Shown here piece after piece: positions 25,344-32,078 of a stretch of DNA of 32,078 bases. Every line of letters starts with the position of its first letter. The stretch's first letter is position 1. The notes beneath the pieces were generated by a model, which saw only the letters and a list, made by a program, of their open reading frames with translations, had not been told where the DNA came from and did no database searches. The stretch comes from Treponema sp. Lineage in GTDB: Bacteria; Spirochaetota; Spirochaetia; Treponematales; Breznakiellaceae. The translations under genes were made by a program, and so were the position numbers. The stretch lies in the NCBI GenBank assembly GCA_031286205.1, contig JAITUR010000065.1:1-32078 (forward strand). The letters are read 5' to 3'.

Positions 25344-25423
25344 GTGAGTATATTATACTATATTGTGAGTATTGTAAATACTTTATTTCCTCAAATTGAA
25401 AAAAACTTCATTGCATAGTGAGT
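25344..25423. promoter_or_regulatory. GTGAGT direct repeats between divergent promoters
   Basis: GTGAGT occurs at 25344-25349, 25365-25370 and 25418-25423, spaced 21 and 53 bp (close to whole helical turns). The first two stand in the longer TTGTGAGTAT context. They flank the -10 of the 53-aa gene, and the third lies directly after the -35 of the XRE gene. Likely operator sites for the XRE protein; binding is inferred. Confidence 0.55.
25352..25357 (-). promoter_or_regulatory. -10 element of the 53-aa gene
   Basis: A perfect TATAAT on the reverse strand, 41 nt before the GTG start, leaves a leader with the GGAGG site. No clear -35. GTGAGT repeats lie on both sides. Confidence 0.5.
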
Positions 25424-25439
25424 GTTATTGTAATATGAT
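25411..25439 (+). promoter_or_regulatory. Promoter of the second XRE gene (leaderless)
   Basis: TTGCAT (25411-25416), a 17-bp spacer and TATGAT (25434-25439) are followed after 6 nt by the ATG at 25446. A GTGAGT repeat sits in the spacer. Confidence 0.65.
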
Positions 25440-25445
25440 AAGACT

Positions 25446-25775
25446 ATGACAGTTAGTAAGCGAATAAGACATTTACGACATACCTTAAATATGTCTCAGG
25501 TTGAGTTTGCTAAATCAATCTATATAAGTAATGGATATATTGCGGAACTGGAATGTGAACATCGCAAGGTTAATGACAGAATTATTCATTTAATTTCGTT
25601 GACTTTTGGCGTAAGCGAAAAATGGCTGAAAACTGGCGAGGGGGATATGTTTTTTTCCACACCCGGGGAAAAACTACAGCGAATGGTTTCTTTATTTAGC
25701 GAGCTGCCTCCAAAGTTTCAGGACTATGTAATGCAGCAGGTCGAATCTCTTTTAACTGTAAGCAGCGAGAAGTAG
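25446..25775 (+). CDS. XRE-family regulator
   Basis: The 109-aa protein begins with a Cro/CI-type HTH (about 4-65): KRIRHLRHTLNMSQVEFAKS, YISNGYIAELECEHRKVND, then RIIHLISLTFGVSEKWLKTG and EGDMFF, a signature of a common XRE subfamily. The C-terminal 35 residues (LQRMVSLFSELPPKFQDYVM) form a likely dimerisation helix. It is divergent from a 53-aa gene that carries a similar helix, and three GTGAGT repeats lie between them, suggesting control of both promoters. A SpoU-type methyltransferase gene follows after 5 nt and is probably co-transcribed. Confidence 0.85.
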   Translation: MTVSKRIRHLRHTLNMSQVEFAKSIYISNGYIAELECEHRKVNDRIIHLISLTFGVSEKWLKTGEGDMFFSTPGEKLQRMVSLFSELPPKFQDYVMQQVESLLTVSSEK

Positions 25776-25780
25776 TAATT

Positions 25781-26629
25781 GTGATACCTTTGTATAAATT
25801 AGAAAAATTGCCGCGAATTCAAAGATTAAGAAAAATAGCAAAATATTTTTCGTCTGCAGAAAATCGATTATGCGAAAACCTTGCCAACAAAGAGGATATG
25901 GAATTAAAACCGGGCTTATTCTCTGATACAGAAATAATTTTTTTTACAGATGCCGCAAGGCTGCTTGCAAAGGATACGCTCTTTCCACAGGAAGCGCAAA
26001 AGCTGTTTGAAGAAGCGGCGCTTGCTTTTCAGAATATCGATACAAATGGGCTGCGAAGAGCTTTTAACAATGTTAAACATCTTTTGTTTGCCGTAACAGG
26101 CAAAGATCAGGCGGATTGGGATTTTACGGCAAGCGACGGTTCTTTGGATTCAAAAAAACGCCGGGTATTTAACGGTATGCAGGTTTATCTGGAAGATATC
26201 CGCTCTCCGTTTAATGTTGGCGCAATGTTTCGTACTGCAGAAAGTTTTGGCGTAGAAAAAATCATATTGTCGCCCTTCTGTGCCGACCCTCGCCATCGCC
26301 GCGCGGAAAGAACGGCTATGGGTTGTATTGATACAATACCCTGGGAACGGCAGGAGCTTTTTGCGCCGCACGAAGAAAATAAGCTTAAAGACGATACCCC
26401 CATTTTTGCGCTGGAAACAGGCGGAATCCCCATTAACGAATTTGCCTTTCCGCCAAGCGGCATTTTAATTGCAGGTTCCGAAGAATTGGGGGTAAGTCCG
26501 CGCGCGCTGGAAGCCGCCGATGCCTCTTTTGGCAGGGTGTCTATTCCCATTTATGGCGCAAAAGCCTCGCTGAATGTTTCAACGGCGTTCGGAATAGCGC
26601 TTCAATACTGGTCAAAAGCGTTAATTTAA
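25781..26629 (+). CDS. SpoU/TrmH-family RNA ribose 2'-O-methyltransferase
   Basis: The 282-aa protein has a poorly conserved N-terminal region (about 1-125, possibly substrate binding) and a C-terminal SPOUT knot. The three family motifs are present: motif 1 SPFNVGAMFRTAESFGVEKI (about 142-161) with the catalytic Arg, motif 2 ILIAGSEELGVSP (about 228-240) and motif 3 IPIYGAKASLNVSTAFGIAL (about 255-274). The substrate, tRNA or 23S rRNA, cannot be decided from sequence. It begins with GTG 5 nt after the XRE stop and has no strong ribosome site, so translation is probably coupled. Confidence 0.88.
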   Translation: MIPLYKLEKLPRIQRLRKIAKYFSSAENRLCENLANKEDMELKPGLFSDTEIIFFTDAARLLAKDTLFPQEAQKLFEEAALAFQNIDTNGLRRAFNNVKHLLFAVTGKDQADWDFTASDGSLDSKKRRVFNGMQVYLEDIRSPFNVGAMFRTAESFGVEKIILSPFCADPRHRRAERTAMGCIDTIPWERQELFAPHEENKLKDDTPIFALETGGIPINEFAFPPSGILIAGSEELGVSPRALEAADASFGRVSIPIYGAKASLNVSTAFGIALQYWSKALI

Positions 26630-26632
26630 TAT

Positions 26633-26638
26633 TATAAT
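26633..26638 (+). promoter_or_regulatory. -10 element of the MetH-like gene (leaderless)
   Basis: A perfect TATAAT ends exactly 6 nt before the ATG at 26645. The -35 region is weak. Read-through from upstream genes is also possible. Confidence 0.5.
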
Positions 26639-26644
26639 AAACTA

Positions 26645-28024
26645 ATGAGTATCCGGCAGCAAATATTATCCATTGCGGAAAAACGCATCCTTATTTTGGA
26701 TGGTGCGGTGGGCTCGCTTATTCAGGCTCTTAACCTGGGTAAAATTTGCAACGACAATCTTTGCCGTACAAACCCCCAAAAAATTATCAATATTCATAAT
26801 GCATATCTGGAAGCCGGAGCGGACATAATCGAAACCTGCAGCTTTAACTCGACATCGGTATCCCTTGCGGATTATGGTTTAGAACACGAGGCTTATGAAA
26901 TTAGCACAGCTTCCGCACGCATTGCCCGCGAATGCGCGGATAAATATTCAACGCCGGACAAGCCGCGTTTTGTTGCCGGAAGCATTGGGCCAACAGCAAA
27001 GGGCGCAAGCTTGTATCCCGACATTAACAATCCGGGAAAGCGCTCCATAATATGGGACGAACTTGAAAATGCATACTACGATAATGCAAGAGGACTTTTG
27101 GACGGCGGCGCAGACATCTTAATAGTAGAAACGATCTTCGATACCCTTAACGCAAAAGCCGCATTCTTTGCAATTTCAAGATTAATGGAAGAACAGCAGA
27201 TTGATATTCCGGTAATAGTCTCTGTCACTATTTCCGGCGAAGGAGGGCGGCTGCTTTCAGGTCAAAATCTGGAAGCCTTTGTTATTTCTGTTAAGCATAT
27301 TAACCCGTTGGCAATAGGGCTTAATTGTTCCTCCGGTGCGGAAAAACTTTTTCCCTTTGTCCGCGAAATTTCCAATATTATAAACGATAAAAAAATCCCC
27401 TGTTTGGTTATTGCATATCCAAATAACGGCTTCCCAAACAGTCAGGGTATTTACGAAGAAACGCCGGAAGTTATGAGCAATAAAATCGATGCGTACTTTA
27501 AGGAAAAACTGGTTAACATTATTGGAGGCTGCTGCGGGACTACGCCTGCCCACATAGAAACTATCGCAAAAAAAGCGGCAGATTATTCTCCAAGGGAAAT
27601 CTCGCACCCCGGCGAAACACAGGGAATCTGGCTTTCCGGATTAGAAGCGCATTATATAGAAAATATAGATACTCTGCCGGCATCCATTTTAAAAATTGAT
27701 GCCAAAGATATAAACGAATTCCGGCAAGCCCTGATTGACGGAGAATTTGAAAATGCGGCGGACATTGCACGGGACATTATAGATAGCGGTGCGGATATTC
27801 TGCCTATCGAAATTGACGACGAAAAAATTCTTAACAGATTTTTGGATTTTGCTTTACTCGACCCGTATGTATCAAAAGTTCCTTTTTTCTTAAAAAGTTC
27901 TAATATTAAAGTATTGGAAACAGGGCTTAAACGCTTGCAGGGAAAAGCGCTTGCCGGCCCTATAGATAACGATAACGCAAAAATTATTAAGCGCTATGGT
28001 GCGTATCCGGTAATAGGTGTATAA
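26645..28024 (+). CDS. MetH-like homocysteine S-methyltransferase with truncated folate domain
   Basis: The N-terminal 330 residues are a complete homocysteine-binding barrel: ILILDGAVGSLIQALNLG (15-32), DIIETCSFNSTSVSLADYGL (60-79), and the zinc-binding cysteines Cys228 (GLNCSSG) and Cys296-Cys297 (IIGGCCGTTPAH). This module activates homocysteine for methylation. What follows (about 345-459) resembles only the first half of the pterin-binding domain, lacks the GERTN motif and has LPIEIDD and LKSSN where MetH has conserved Asp/Asn residues; the protein ends at YGAYPVIGV. There is no cobalamin or activation domain. Full MetH is around 1200 aa. It may accept methyl from a separate corrinoid protein or another donor. 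The stop codon lies within the -10 of the next gene. Confidence 0.82.
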   Translation: MSIRQQILSIAEKRILILDGAVGSLIQALNLGKICNDNLCRTNPQKIINIHNAYLEAGADIIETCSFNSTSVSLADYGLEHEAYEISTASARIARECADKYSTPDKPRFVAGSIGPTAKGASLYPDINNPGKRSIIWDELENAYYDNARGLLDGGADILIVETIFDTLNAKAAFFAISRLMEEQQIDIPVIVSVTISGEGGRLLSGQNLEAFVISVKHINPLAIGLNCSSGAEKLFPFVREISNIINDKKIPCLVIAYPNNGFPNSQGIYEETPEVMSNKIDAYFKEKLVNIIGGCCGTTPAHIETIAKKAADYSPREISHPGETQGIWLSGLEAHYIENIDTLPASILKIDAKDINEFRQALIDGEFENAADIARDIIDSGADILPIEIDDEKILNRFLDFALLDPYVSKVPFFLKSSNIKVLETGLKRLQGKALAGPIDNDNAKIIKRYGAYPVIGV

Positions 28025-28031
28025 TATCAAC

Positions 28032-28781
28032 ATGAAAATTAAATTTTTATTTATATTGATGCTTTTTCTTGCCATACTTCCTGCGGGAGCGCAATTTTCA
28101 GATTACATATATTGGTCATACAACGGCAGTATTGTTTTTTTGGCTTCTGACAATGGAAATAAAAATCCTCCGCAGATAGTGCCTTCGCTTGGAATTTCTG
28201 CAGCATATTCCATATTTAAACATTTAAGAGTTGAACTAACAGAAGATGTTTATTTTGCAAATTATGAATTTAACGGATACCCAATGGCTTGCGAGATTGG
28301 TCACAGCGAGGCGTTTGTGGCAGGTTTTACTACAGGGCTGCAATTAACAGGCTTTTTTCCTGTAGCTCCAAACGAAACTGCATTTCGTTTTTATGGAGGT
28401 CTGGCGGCGGATTTGCGTCTTGTAACACATTCTCTTGGTTTAAGCAGCTATTATCAGAACGAAAACAAACAGCAGGTAGAAAATATCACAAATTATTTTT
28501 GGGCAAATGGAAGAATGTTCTTTGCTTCTATGGGTTTAGGAATTGACATTCCATTCAGCGATAAACAATCGCTGGGTATAGATTTAAGAGCATGGGCTCC
28601 ACTTTATCGTTTATGGACAGACAAAGACCTTCCGGAAATTGACGGCTGGCGTTTTGGCGCAGGCATAAGAATTTCTCCCCGTAAACCGCTGCACCCGCTA
28701 AGACCAACAAGAGCGCCGCGGCAGAGACAGCCAAGCGTACCGGGAAATACTGAATCTGCAGACGAAGAAACAACGGAATAG
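28032..28781 (+). CDS. Probable outer-membrane beta-barrel protein
   Basis: The 249-aa product has a signal peptide (MKIKFLFILMLFLAILPAGA, cleavage probably before QFSDY). The mature part has alternating strands with many Gly, Tyr and Phe (LGISAAYSIFKHLRVELTED, FRFYGGLAADLRLVTHSLGL, FFASMGLGIDIPF), consistent with a small barrel. A basic, Pro/Arg-rich then acidic tail follows (RKPLHPLRPTRAPRQRQPS). No named family. TATAAT (28020-28025) ends 6 nt before the ATG. An in-frame GTG at 28017 lies in that -10 and is rejected. It is followed by radA after 5 nt. Confidence 0.65.
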   Translation: MKIKFLFILMLFLAILPAGAQFSDYIYWSYNGSIVFLASDNGNKNPPQIVPSLGISAAYSIFKHLRVELTEDVYFANYEFNGYPMACEIGHSEAFVAGFTTGLQLTGFFPVAPNETAFRFYGGLAADLRLVTHSLGLSSYYQNENKQQVENITNYFWANGRMFFASMGLGIDIPFSDKQSLGIDLRAWAPLYRLWTDKDLPEIDGWRFGAGIRISPRKPLHPLRPTRAPRQRQPSVPGNTESADEETTE

Positions 28782-28786
28782 AAATT

Positions 28787-30172
28787 GTGAAGAAAAAAAA
28801 CTCTTTAATTTATAAATGTTCCGCTTGCGGACACGAAGAACCAAAATGGCTGGGACGCTGTCCGGAATGCCGCGAATGGAACACCTTAACGGAAACCGCT
28901 CTAAAAAACGAAGGTTCGAATTCTTTGGGGCAACGCAAGGCAAAAACCGGCAGCGATTTGCCTAAACCTTTGCCCCTGTCAACAGTTGACCCAATGGAGG
29001 GCAGCCGTATTGGAACAGGGATTGGCGAACTAGACCGTGTACTTGGCGGCGGTATTATGAAGCGTTCCGCAGTCCTTGTAGGCGGCGAACCCGGTATTGG
29101 AAAATCGACCTTGCTTTTACAACTTGCCGCCGCCGCCCAAACAAAGGGAAGAATTCTTTATGTTTCCGGCGAAGAGTCTCCCGGTCAAATTAAACTAAGG
29201 GCGGATCGCCTTGGTCTATCTGCAAATAAATCTGTAATGGATAGAATAGAAATATTATGTTCTGCCCAACTGGAAGAAATCGAATACAATCTTAACAATA
29301 TAAAACCTGTATTGGTAATGATTGATTCCGCCCAAACACTTTTTTCCCCGGATGCGGGCGCGGTTGCAGGCACGGTGAATCAAATGAAATTCTGTTCCCT
29401 TGAATTGATCAATTGGACAAAAGAACATGACGCTTCTTTATTTATTACAGCCCATGTAACAAAAGAAGGTGTTATAGCAGGACCCAAAACACTTGAACAT
29501 ATGGTAGATACCGTTCTTTATTTTGAGCAGAACGATGCCGATTTCCGTTTTCTAAGAGGGGCTAAAAACAGGTTTGGCTCTGTCGATGAAATCGGCATTT
29601 TTACAATGGGCGAGCATGGTCTTTCCCCCGTCGATGATACAGGCCGCCTTTTCCTTGTACGGCGCGAACCTTCCAATGCACCCCCCGGCGTGGCAATAGC
29701 CGCCGTTCTTGAAGGAACCAGAACCATCCTTGTAGAAATTCAGGCGCTTTGTATTCCGGCAAAAGGATCAATTAGCCGTGTTTTTTCCGACAAGATCGAT
29801 TCCGGCAGGGTATCCAGGATTTCCGCCGTTTTGGAAAAACATCTGGGGCTTCGGCTTTCTGACCACGATTTATATGTAAATGTGGCAGGCGGTATTCGTA
29901 TTACCGAGGTAGGCGTAGAGCTTGCCCTTGCCTGCGCGCTTTATTCTGCCCGTACAGGCCTTGCCCTGCCCGAGGATTTGGCAATAGCGGGCGAGGTTTC
30001 CCTGACAGGCGAAATACGCCCTGTACGCCGGCTTGCCGGACGGGTTAAAACCGCAGTAAATTTGGGATTTAACGGCTTTTTGGGCCCTGCGGAGAAAGAG
30101 GTAAAGGGACTTATTCCGGTAAATGACATAAAAATGGTTATTAGTAAAATATTCGGAAATGTAAAAAAATAG
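28787..30172 (+). CDS. radA: RadA: DNA recombination and repair ATPase
   Basis: RadA is a RecA-related hexameric helicase that helps branch migration at recombination intermediates. The 461-aa protein has an N-terminal C4 zinc finger (Cys11, Cys14, Cys25, Cys28: CSACGHEEPKWLGRCPEC), Walker A GGEPGIGKSTLL (about 99-110), the RadA-specific KNRFGS motif (about 260-265), and a C-terminal Lon-type protease-like domain (about 310-455: CIPAKGSISRVFSDKIDSGR, NVAGGIRITEVGVELALA). The start is a GTG with only a weak ribosome site, 5 nt after the previous stop. Length is normal. No terminator is visible before the next promoter. Confidence 0.96.
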   Translation: MKKKNSLIYKCSACGHEEPKWLGRCPECREWNTLTETALKNEGSNSLGQRKAKTGSDLPKPLPLSTVDPMEGSRIGTGIGELDRVLGGGIMKRSAVLVGGEPGIGKSTLLLQLAAAAQTKGRILYVSGEESPGQIKLRADRLGLSANKSVMDRIEILCSAQLEEIEYNLNNIKPVLVMIDSAQTLFSPDAGAVAGTVNQMKFCSLELINWTKEHDASLFITAHVTKEGVIAGPKTLEHMVDTVLYFEQNDADFRFLRGAKNRFGSVDEIGIFTMGEHGLSPVDDTGRLFLVRREPSNAPPGVAIAAVLEGTRTILVEIQALCIPAKGSISRVFSDKIDSGRVSRISAVLEKHLGLRLSDHDLYVNVAGGIRITEVGVELALACALYSARTGLALPEDLAIAGEVSLTGEIRPVRRLAGRVKTAVNLGFNGFLGPAEKEVKGLIPVNDIKMVISKIFGNVKK

Positions 30173-30181
30173 CAAAAGACC

Positions 30182-30211
30182 TTGACAATGTTTGGAATAA
30201 ATGGCTAAATT
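30182..30211 (+). promoter_or_regulatory. Promoter of the RRM protein gene
   Basis: A perfect -35 TTGACA (30182-30187), an 18-bp spacer and a -10 TAAATT (30206-30211) are present. The start codon is at 30336, so the leader is about 115-120 nt, the longest in this window. Confidence 0.65.
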
Positions 30212-30219
30212 TTAAATAC

Positions 30220-30335
30220 CACTCGCTTTAGGGAGTGTGAATACTTGGGCGTAAGTCCACGAATGTATTTGTTGATTTTCAGCAGGGACATTCAAGCGTG
30301 CCCGGGCGTATAAACCGGGTGAAGGAATTTTCTCA
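30220..30335 (+). promoter_or_regulatory. Structured 5' leader of the RRM protein gene
   Basis: Several hairpins can form: CACTC (30220-30224)/GAGTG (30233-30237); GAATGT (30261-30266)/ACATTC (30288-30293) enclosing TGTTG (30270-30274)/CAGCA (30280-30284); and CCCGG (30301-30305)/CCGGG (30315-30319) directly before GAAGGA (30321-30326), the ribosome site 9 nt from the ATG. I recognise no known riboswitch class. A temperature- or protein-responsive control element is inferred. Confidence 0.5.
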
Positions 30336-30617
30336 ATGGCTAAGAAACTGTATGTCGGAAACCTTTCCTACAACACCACAGAAGATGGTCTCAAGAACCT
30401 GTTTTCAGAGTTCGGAACCGTCGCATCGTCAAAGATCATCTTTGATCGTGAATCCGGCAACTCCAAAGGGTTCGGCTTTATCGAAATGAGCAGCGACGAA
30501 GAAGCTAACGCAGCTATCGAAGGCACAAACGGCCGCGAATTCGAAGGCCGTCAGCTTCGCGTAAACGAAGCGATGGATAAACCTCGCCGCGAAGGTTCAG
30601 GCAGAGGCAACTGGTAA
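30336..30617 (+). CDS. RRM-domain RNA-binding protein
   Basis: The 93-aa protein is a single RNA recognition motif: RNP2 is KLYVGNLSY (4-12) and RNP1 is KGFGFIEM (about 44-51), with the usual aromatic residues. A short basic, Gly/Arg-rich tail (PRREGSGRGNW) follows. Proteins of this kind occur in cyanobacteria and spirochaetes, where some respond to cold. Codon use is more GC-rich and biased than that of neighbours, suggesting high expression. It has its own promoter, a structured 115-nt leader and a strong terminator, so it is a monocistronic unit. Confidence 0.93.
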   Translation: MAKKLYVGNLSYNTTEDGLKNLFSEFGTVASSKIIFDRESGNSKGFGFIEMSSDEEANAAIEGTNGREFEGRQLRVNEAMDKPRREGSGRGNW

Positions 30618-30642
30618 AACAGCGCTTTTGTACTGAGTCTTT

Positions 30643-30680
30643 ATCCAGCACCTAAATTCTTAGGTGCTGGATCATTTTTA
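30643..30680 (+). terminator. Rho-independent terminator after the RRM gene
   Basis: CCAGCACCTAA (30645-30655) and TTAGGTGCTGG (30660-30670) pair perfectly around a 4-nt loop, extendable by two A-T pairs. A T-rich stretch (CATTTTTA) follows. Confidence 0.9.
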
Positions 30681-30701
30681 ACATCTTTCATTTTTAGACC
30701 T

Positions 30702-30729
30702 TTTCCACAAGCCAAGGGTATGGTATAGT
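30702..30729 (+). promoter_or_regulatory. Promoter of the acyltransferase gene (leaderless)
   Basis: TTTCCA (30702-30707), a 16-bp spacer and TATAGT (30724-30729) are followed after 7 nt by the ATG at 30737. The -35 match is modest. Confidence 0.5.
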
Positions 30730-30736
30730 AGTATCT

Positions 30737-31618
30737 ATGGAAACTTTAACCACAAAATTTGGTGCAGAAATTAAGAAAGTAGTATCTCTTTCAAAAGTCC
30801 CTACAAGGGTAACAGAAGATAATGTTTTTCAGGAGGCAGATCTTGCTATCCTGCCAATTCTGGATAAAATGGTGGAAGATGTCTCTCTTCCCGGCTCCGG
30901 GCTGGACGGCTTAGAGAATATAGAAGAACTTTTTGCAAAAGCCGAAAGCGGAAAGTCCTGTATGCTTTTGGTGGAACATTACAGCAATCTTGATCTTTCT
31001 ATTTTAAGCACAATGCTAAGCAAGGCAGGAAACCGCGGACATGAAATTAGAAAATCAATTATTGCAATTTCCGGCATCAAACTAAACGAAGATAATCCTG
31101 TAGTTGCCGCATTTACCGGTGCTTATTCTAAAATTGTTATTTACCCAAGCCGATCCACACAGGGTCTTGATCCGGAAAAAGACAAGGACGAAATTGCGCG
31201 CAGCAATACCATTAACAGGGCAGCAATGAAGGCGCTTATCCGGCATAAATACAAAGGACATCTTGTTCTGGTGTTTCCGTCGGGCACGCGATACCGCCCC
31301 TGGGATCCTGATACAAAAAAAGGATTAAGGGAAATTGATTCTTACATTCGTTCTTTTGATTATATGTGCTTTGTTGCGCTTAACGGCGAAGTTTTACAAG
31401 TGCAAAAAACAGATATGATGAACGATTTTGTAACCAAAGATATTATCCGTGTAACAGTTGGACCCGTTGTCGATTGCAATGAATTCCGCAACAAGATATT
31501 GGATGCTTCTGCAGAAGATGCAGATAAAAAGCAGGAAGTTGCAGACGCAATAATGATAGAGCTGGAAAAAATGCACATAGCCGCAGAAGAAAAACGCAAG
31601 GTCTTGTTAAAGAGTTAA
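30737..31618 (+). CDS. PlsC-like glycerolipid acyltransferase
   Basis: Enzymes of this family add a fatty acyl chain to glycerol 3-phosphate or 1-acylglycerol 3-phosphate in phospholipid synthesis. The 293-aa protein has the catalytic HX4D motif as HYSNLD (His81, in LLVEHYSNLDLSIL) and the substrate-binding FPSGTR motif (about 180-185), followed by YRPWDPDTKKGLREIDSYIR. No transmembrane helix is evident, so it may be a peripheral membrane enzyme. The broad spacing of motifs and soluble nature leave open whether it acts on the sn-1 or sn-2 position. The next gene starts 2 nt after the stop codon. Confidence 0.85.
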   Translation: METLTTKFGAEIKKVVSLSKVPTRVTEDNVFQEADLAILPILDKMVEDVSLPGSGLDGLENIEELFAKAESGKSCMLLVEHYSNLDLSILSTMLSKAGNRGHEIRKSIIAISGIKLNEDNPVVAAFTGAYSKIVIYPSRSTQGLDPEKDKDEIARSNTINRAAMKALIRHKYKGHLVLVFPSGTRYRPWDPDTKKGLREIDSYIRSFDYMCFVALNGEVLQVQKTDMMNDFVTKDIIRVTVGPVVDCNEFRNKILDASAEDADKKQEVADAIMIELEKMHIAAEEKRKVLLKS

Positions 31619-31620
31619 CC

Positions 31621-32078
31621 ATGAGTATTTCTAAAGAAAATGTCTTAACAATTATTAATAATTATAGCAACAACCCCCAACAGCTTATTGCCATATTGCT
31701 GGATATTCAATCTGCAAGCGGAAAAAACTGTATAGAAAAACAATGGGCGGAGCTTACCGCCAAAACACTGGACATTCCTCTTTCCAAGGTCTACGATGTT
31801 TTAACCTTTTACGCAATGTTCAGTACAGAGCCTCGCGGTAAATATATTATCGAAATTTGCACCAGCACTCCCTGTTATTTTATAAAAACTTTGGATATAG
31901 TCCGATACTTTGAAGCTGCCGCCGGTATCAAAATGGGGCAGACCACAAGCGACGGCAAAATTTCCCTTTTTTTTACAAGTTGTGTAGGCGCCTGCGGTAT
32001 CGGTCCTGTGGCAAAAATTGGCAATGAAGTTTACGGCAATCTTACAGAAGAAAAAATAAAAGAGCTTGTCCAGAGTTG
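31621..32078 (+). CDS. NuoE/HydC-type 2Fe-2S thioredoxin-like subunit (partial, cut by window end)
   Basis: This open frame of 152 codons (MSISKENVLTIINNYSNNPQ) continues past the window. The family carries one 2Fe-2S cluster in a thioredoxin-like fold and passes electrons within NADH dehydrogenases, NAD-dependent hydrogenases or formate dehydrogenases. The four cluster ligands are Cys80 and Cys85 (ICTSTPCYF, C-x4-C) and Cys121 and Cys125 (SCVGACGIGPV, C-x3-C). The N-terminal helical part includes LSKVYDVLTFYAMFSTEP, typical of the family. An electron-bifurcating [FeFe]-hydrogenase subunit is likely in a fermentative spirochaete, but the next genes needed to decide are outside the window. It starts 2 nt after the acyltransferase stop. 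Confidence 0.9.
   Translation, partial: MSISKENVLTIINNYSNNPQQLIAILLDIQSASGKNCIEKQWAELTAKTLDIPLSKVYDVLTFYAMFSTEPRGKYIIEICTSTPCYFIKTLDIVRYFEAAAGIKMGQTTSDGKISLFFTSCVGACGIGPVAKIGNEVYGNLTEEKIKELVQS

Noticed and set aside
26629-26645. Cobalamin or SAM riboswitch before the MetH-like gene
   Set aside because: Only 15 nt separate the genes and the predicted mRNA is leaderless, so there is no room for a riboswitch.
30214-30270. Three-way-junction riboswitch closed by AAATAC (30214-30219) and GTATTT (30265-30270)
   Set aside because: The expected transcription start lies at about 30217-30219, within the first strand, and the second strand competes with the better GAATGT/ACATTC stem. No known riboswitch consensus fits.

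Overview
The window looks like chromosomal DNA of a spirochaete, most likely a Treponema-type gut or host-associated treponeme. This is inferred from gene content: relaxed spirochaetal lipoboxes, a cheR-cheB pair with a large chemoreceptor, a secreted DUF2259-like protein, a GH30 lipoprotein, and several secreted proteins of no obvious family. Most of the window has moderate GC. Two stretches are clearly more AT-rich: about 690-2230 (orphan DNA methyltransferase) and 18124-18740 (small membrane protein). I see no tRNA, rRNA, CRISPR array, transposase or prophage structural gene.

Layout. 1-596: partial F420-0:glutamate-ligase-like gene (-). 727-2158: an unknown 87-aa protein followed by an alpha-class N6-adenine DNA methyltransferase (+). 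2316-5243: a membrane protein and a large lipoprotein with two Ig-like repeats (-), separated by a strong terminator. 5244-5818: an intergenic array of ATGATATWTCAT-type palindromes and a small XRE regulator (+). 5839-10476: chemoreceptor (-), stand-alone receiver protein (+), then cheR-cheB (-). 10530-14754: DUF2259-like secreted protein (-), and divergently a four-gene unit (membrane protein, secreted protein, rsmE, WecG/TagA-like). 14744-18035: mgtE (-), a truncated PduO-type cobalamin adenosyltransferase (+), and a GH30 glycosidase lipoprotein (-). 18124-21320: AT-rich membrane protein (-) divergent from clpB (+). 21336-25310: a probable envelope unit (-) of a TPR/SLH-like lipoprotein, an anchored beta-propeller protein and a 53-aa protein, divergent from a second XRE regulator (+) and a SpoU-type RNA methyltransferase (+). 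26645-30172: truncated MetH-like homocysteine methyltransferase, a probable outer-membrane protein and radA (+). 30336-32078: RRM RNA-binding protein with a long structured leader, a PlsC-like acyltransferase, and a NuoE/HydC-type 2Fe-2S subunit cut by the window end (+).

Three signals stand out. (1) About a dozen genes have a -10 hexamer ending only 5-8 nt (usually exactly 6) before the ATG, often with a -35 box 16-18 bp upstream, so their mRNAs should be leaderless; other genes, mainly downstream genes and some lipoproteins, carry ordinary Shine-Dalgarno sites. (2) Two unrelated XRE modules each sit beside their own family of repeated operator-like sites that overlap both divergent promoters; one is paired with a 53-aa protein that resembles the regulator's own C-terminal helix. 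(3) Several enzymes look incomplete or catalytically altered: MetH without most of its folate domain, PduO without its N-terminal ATP loop, and a WecG/TagA homologue lacking the expected Thr/Asp catalytic pair.
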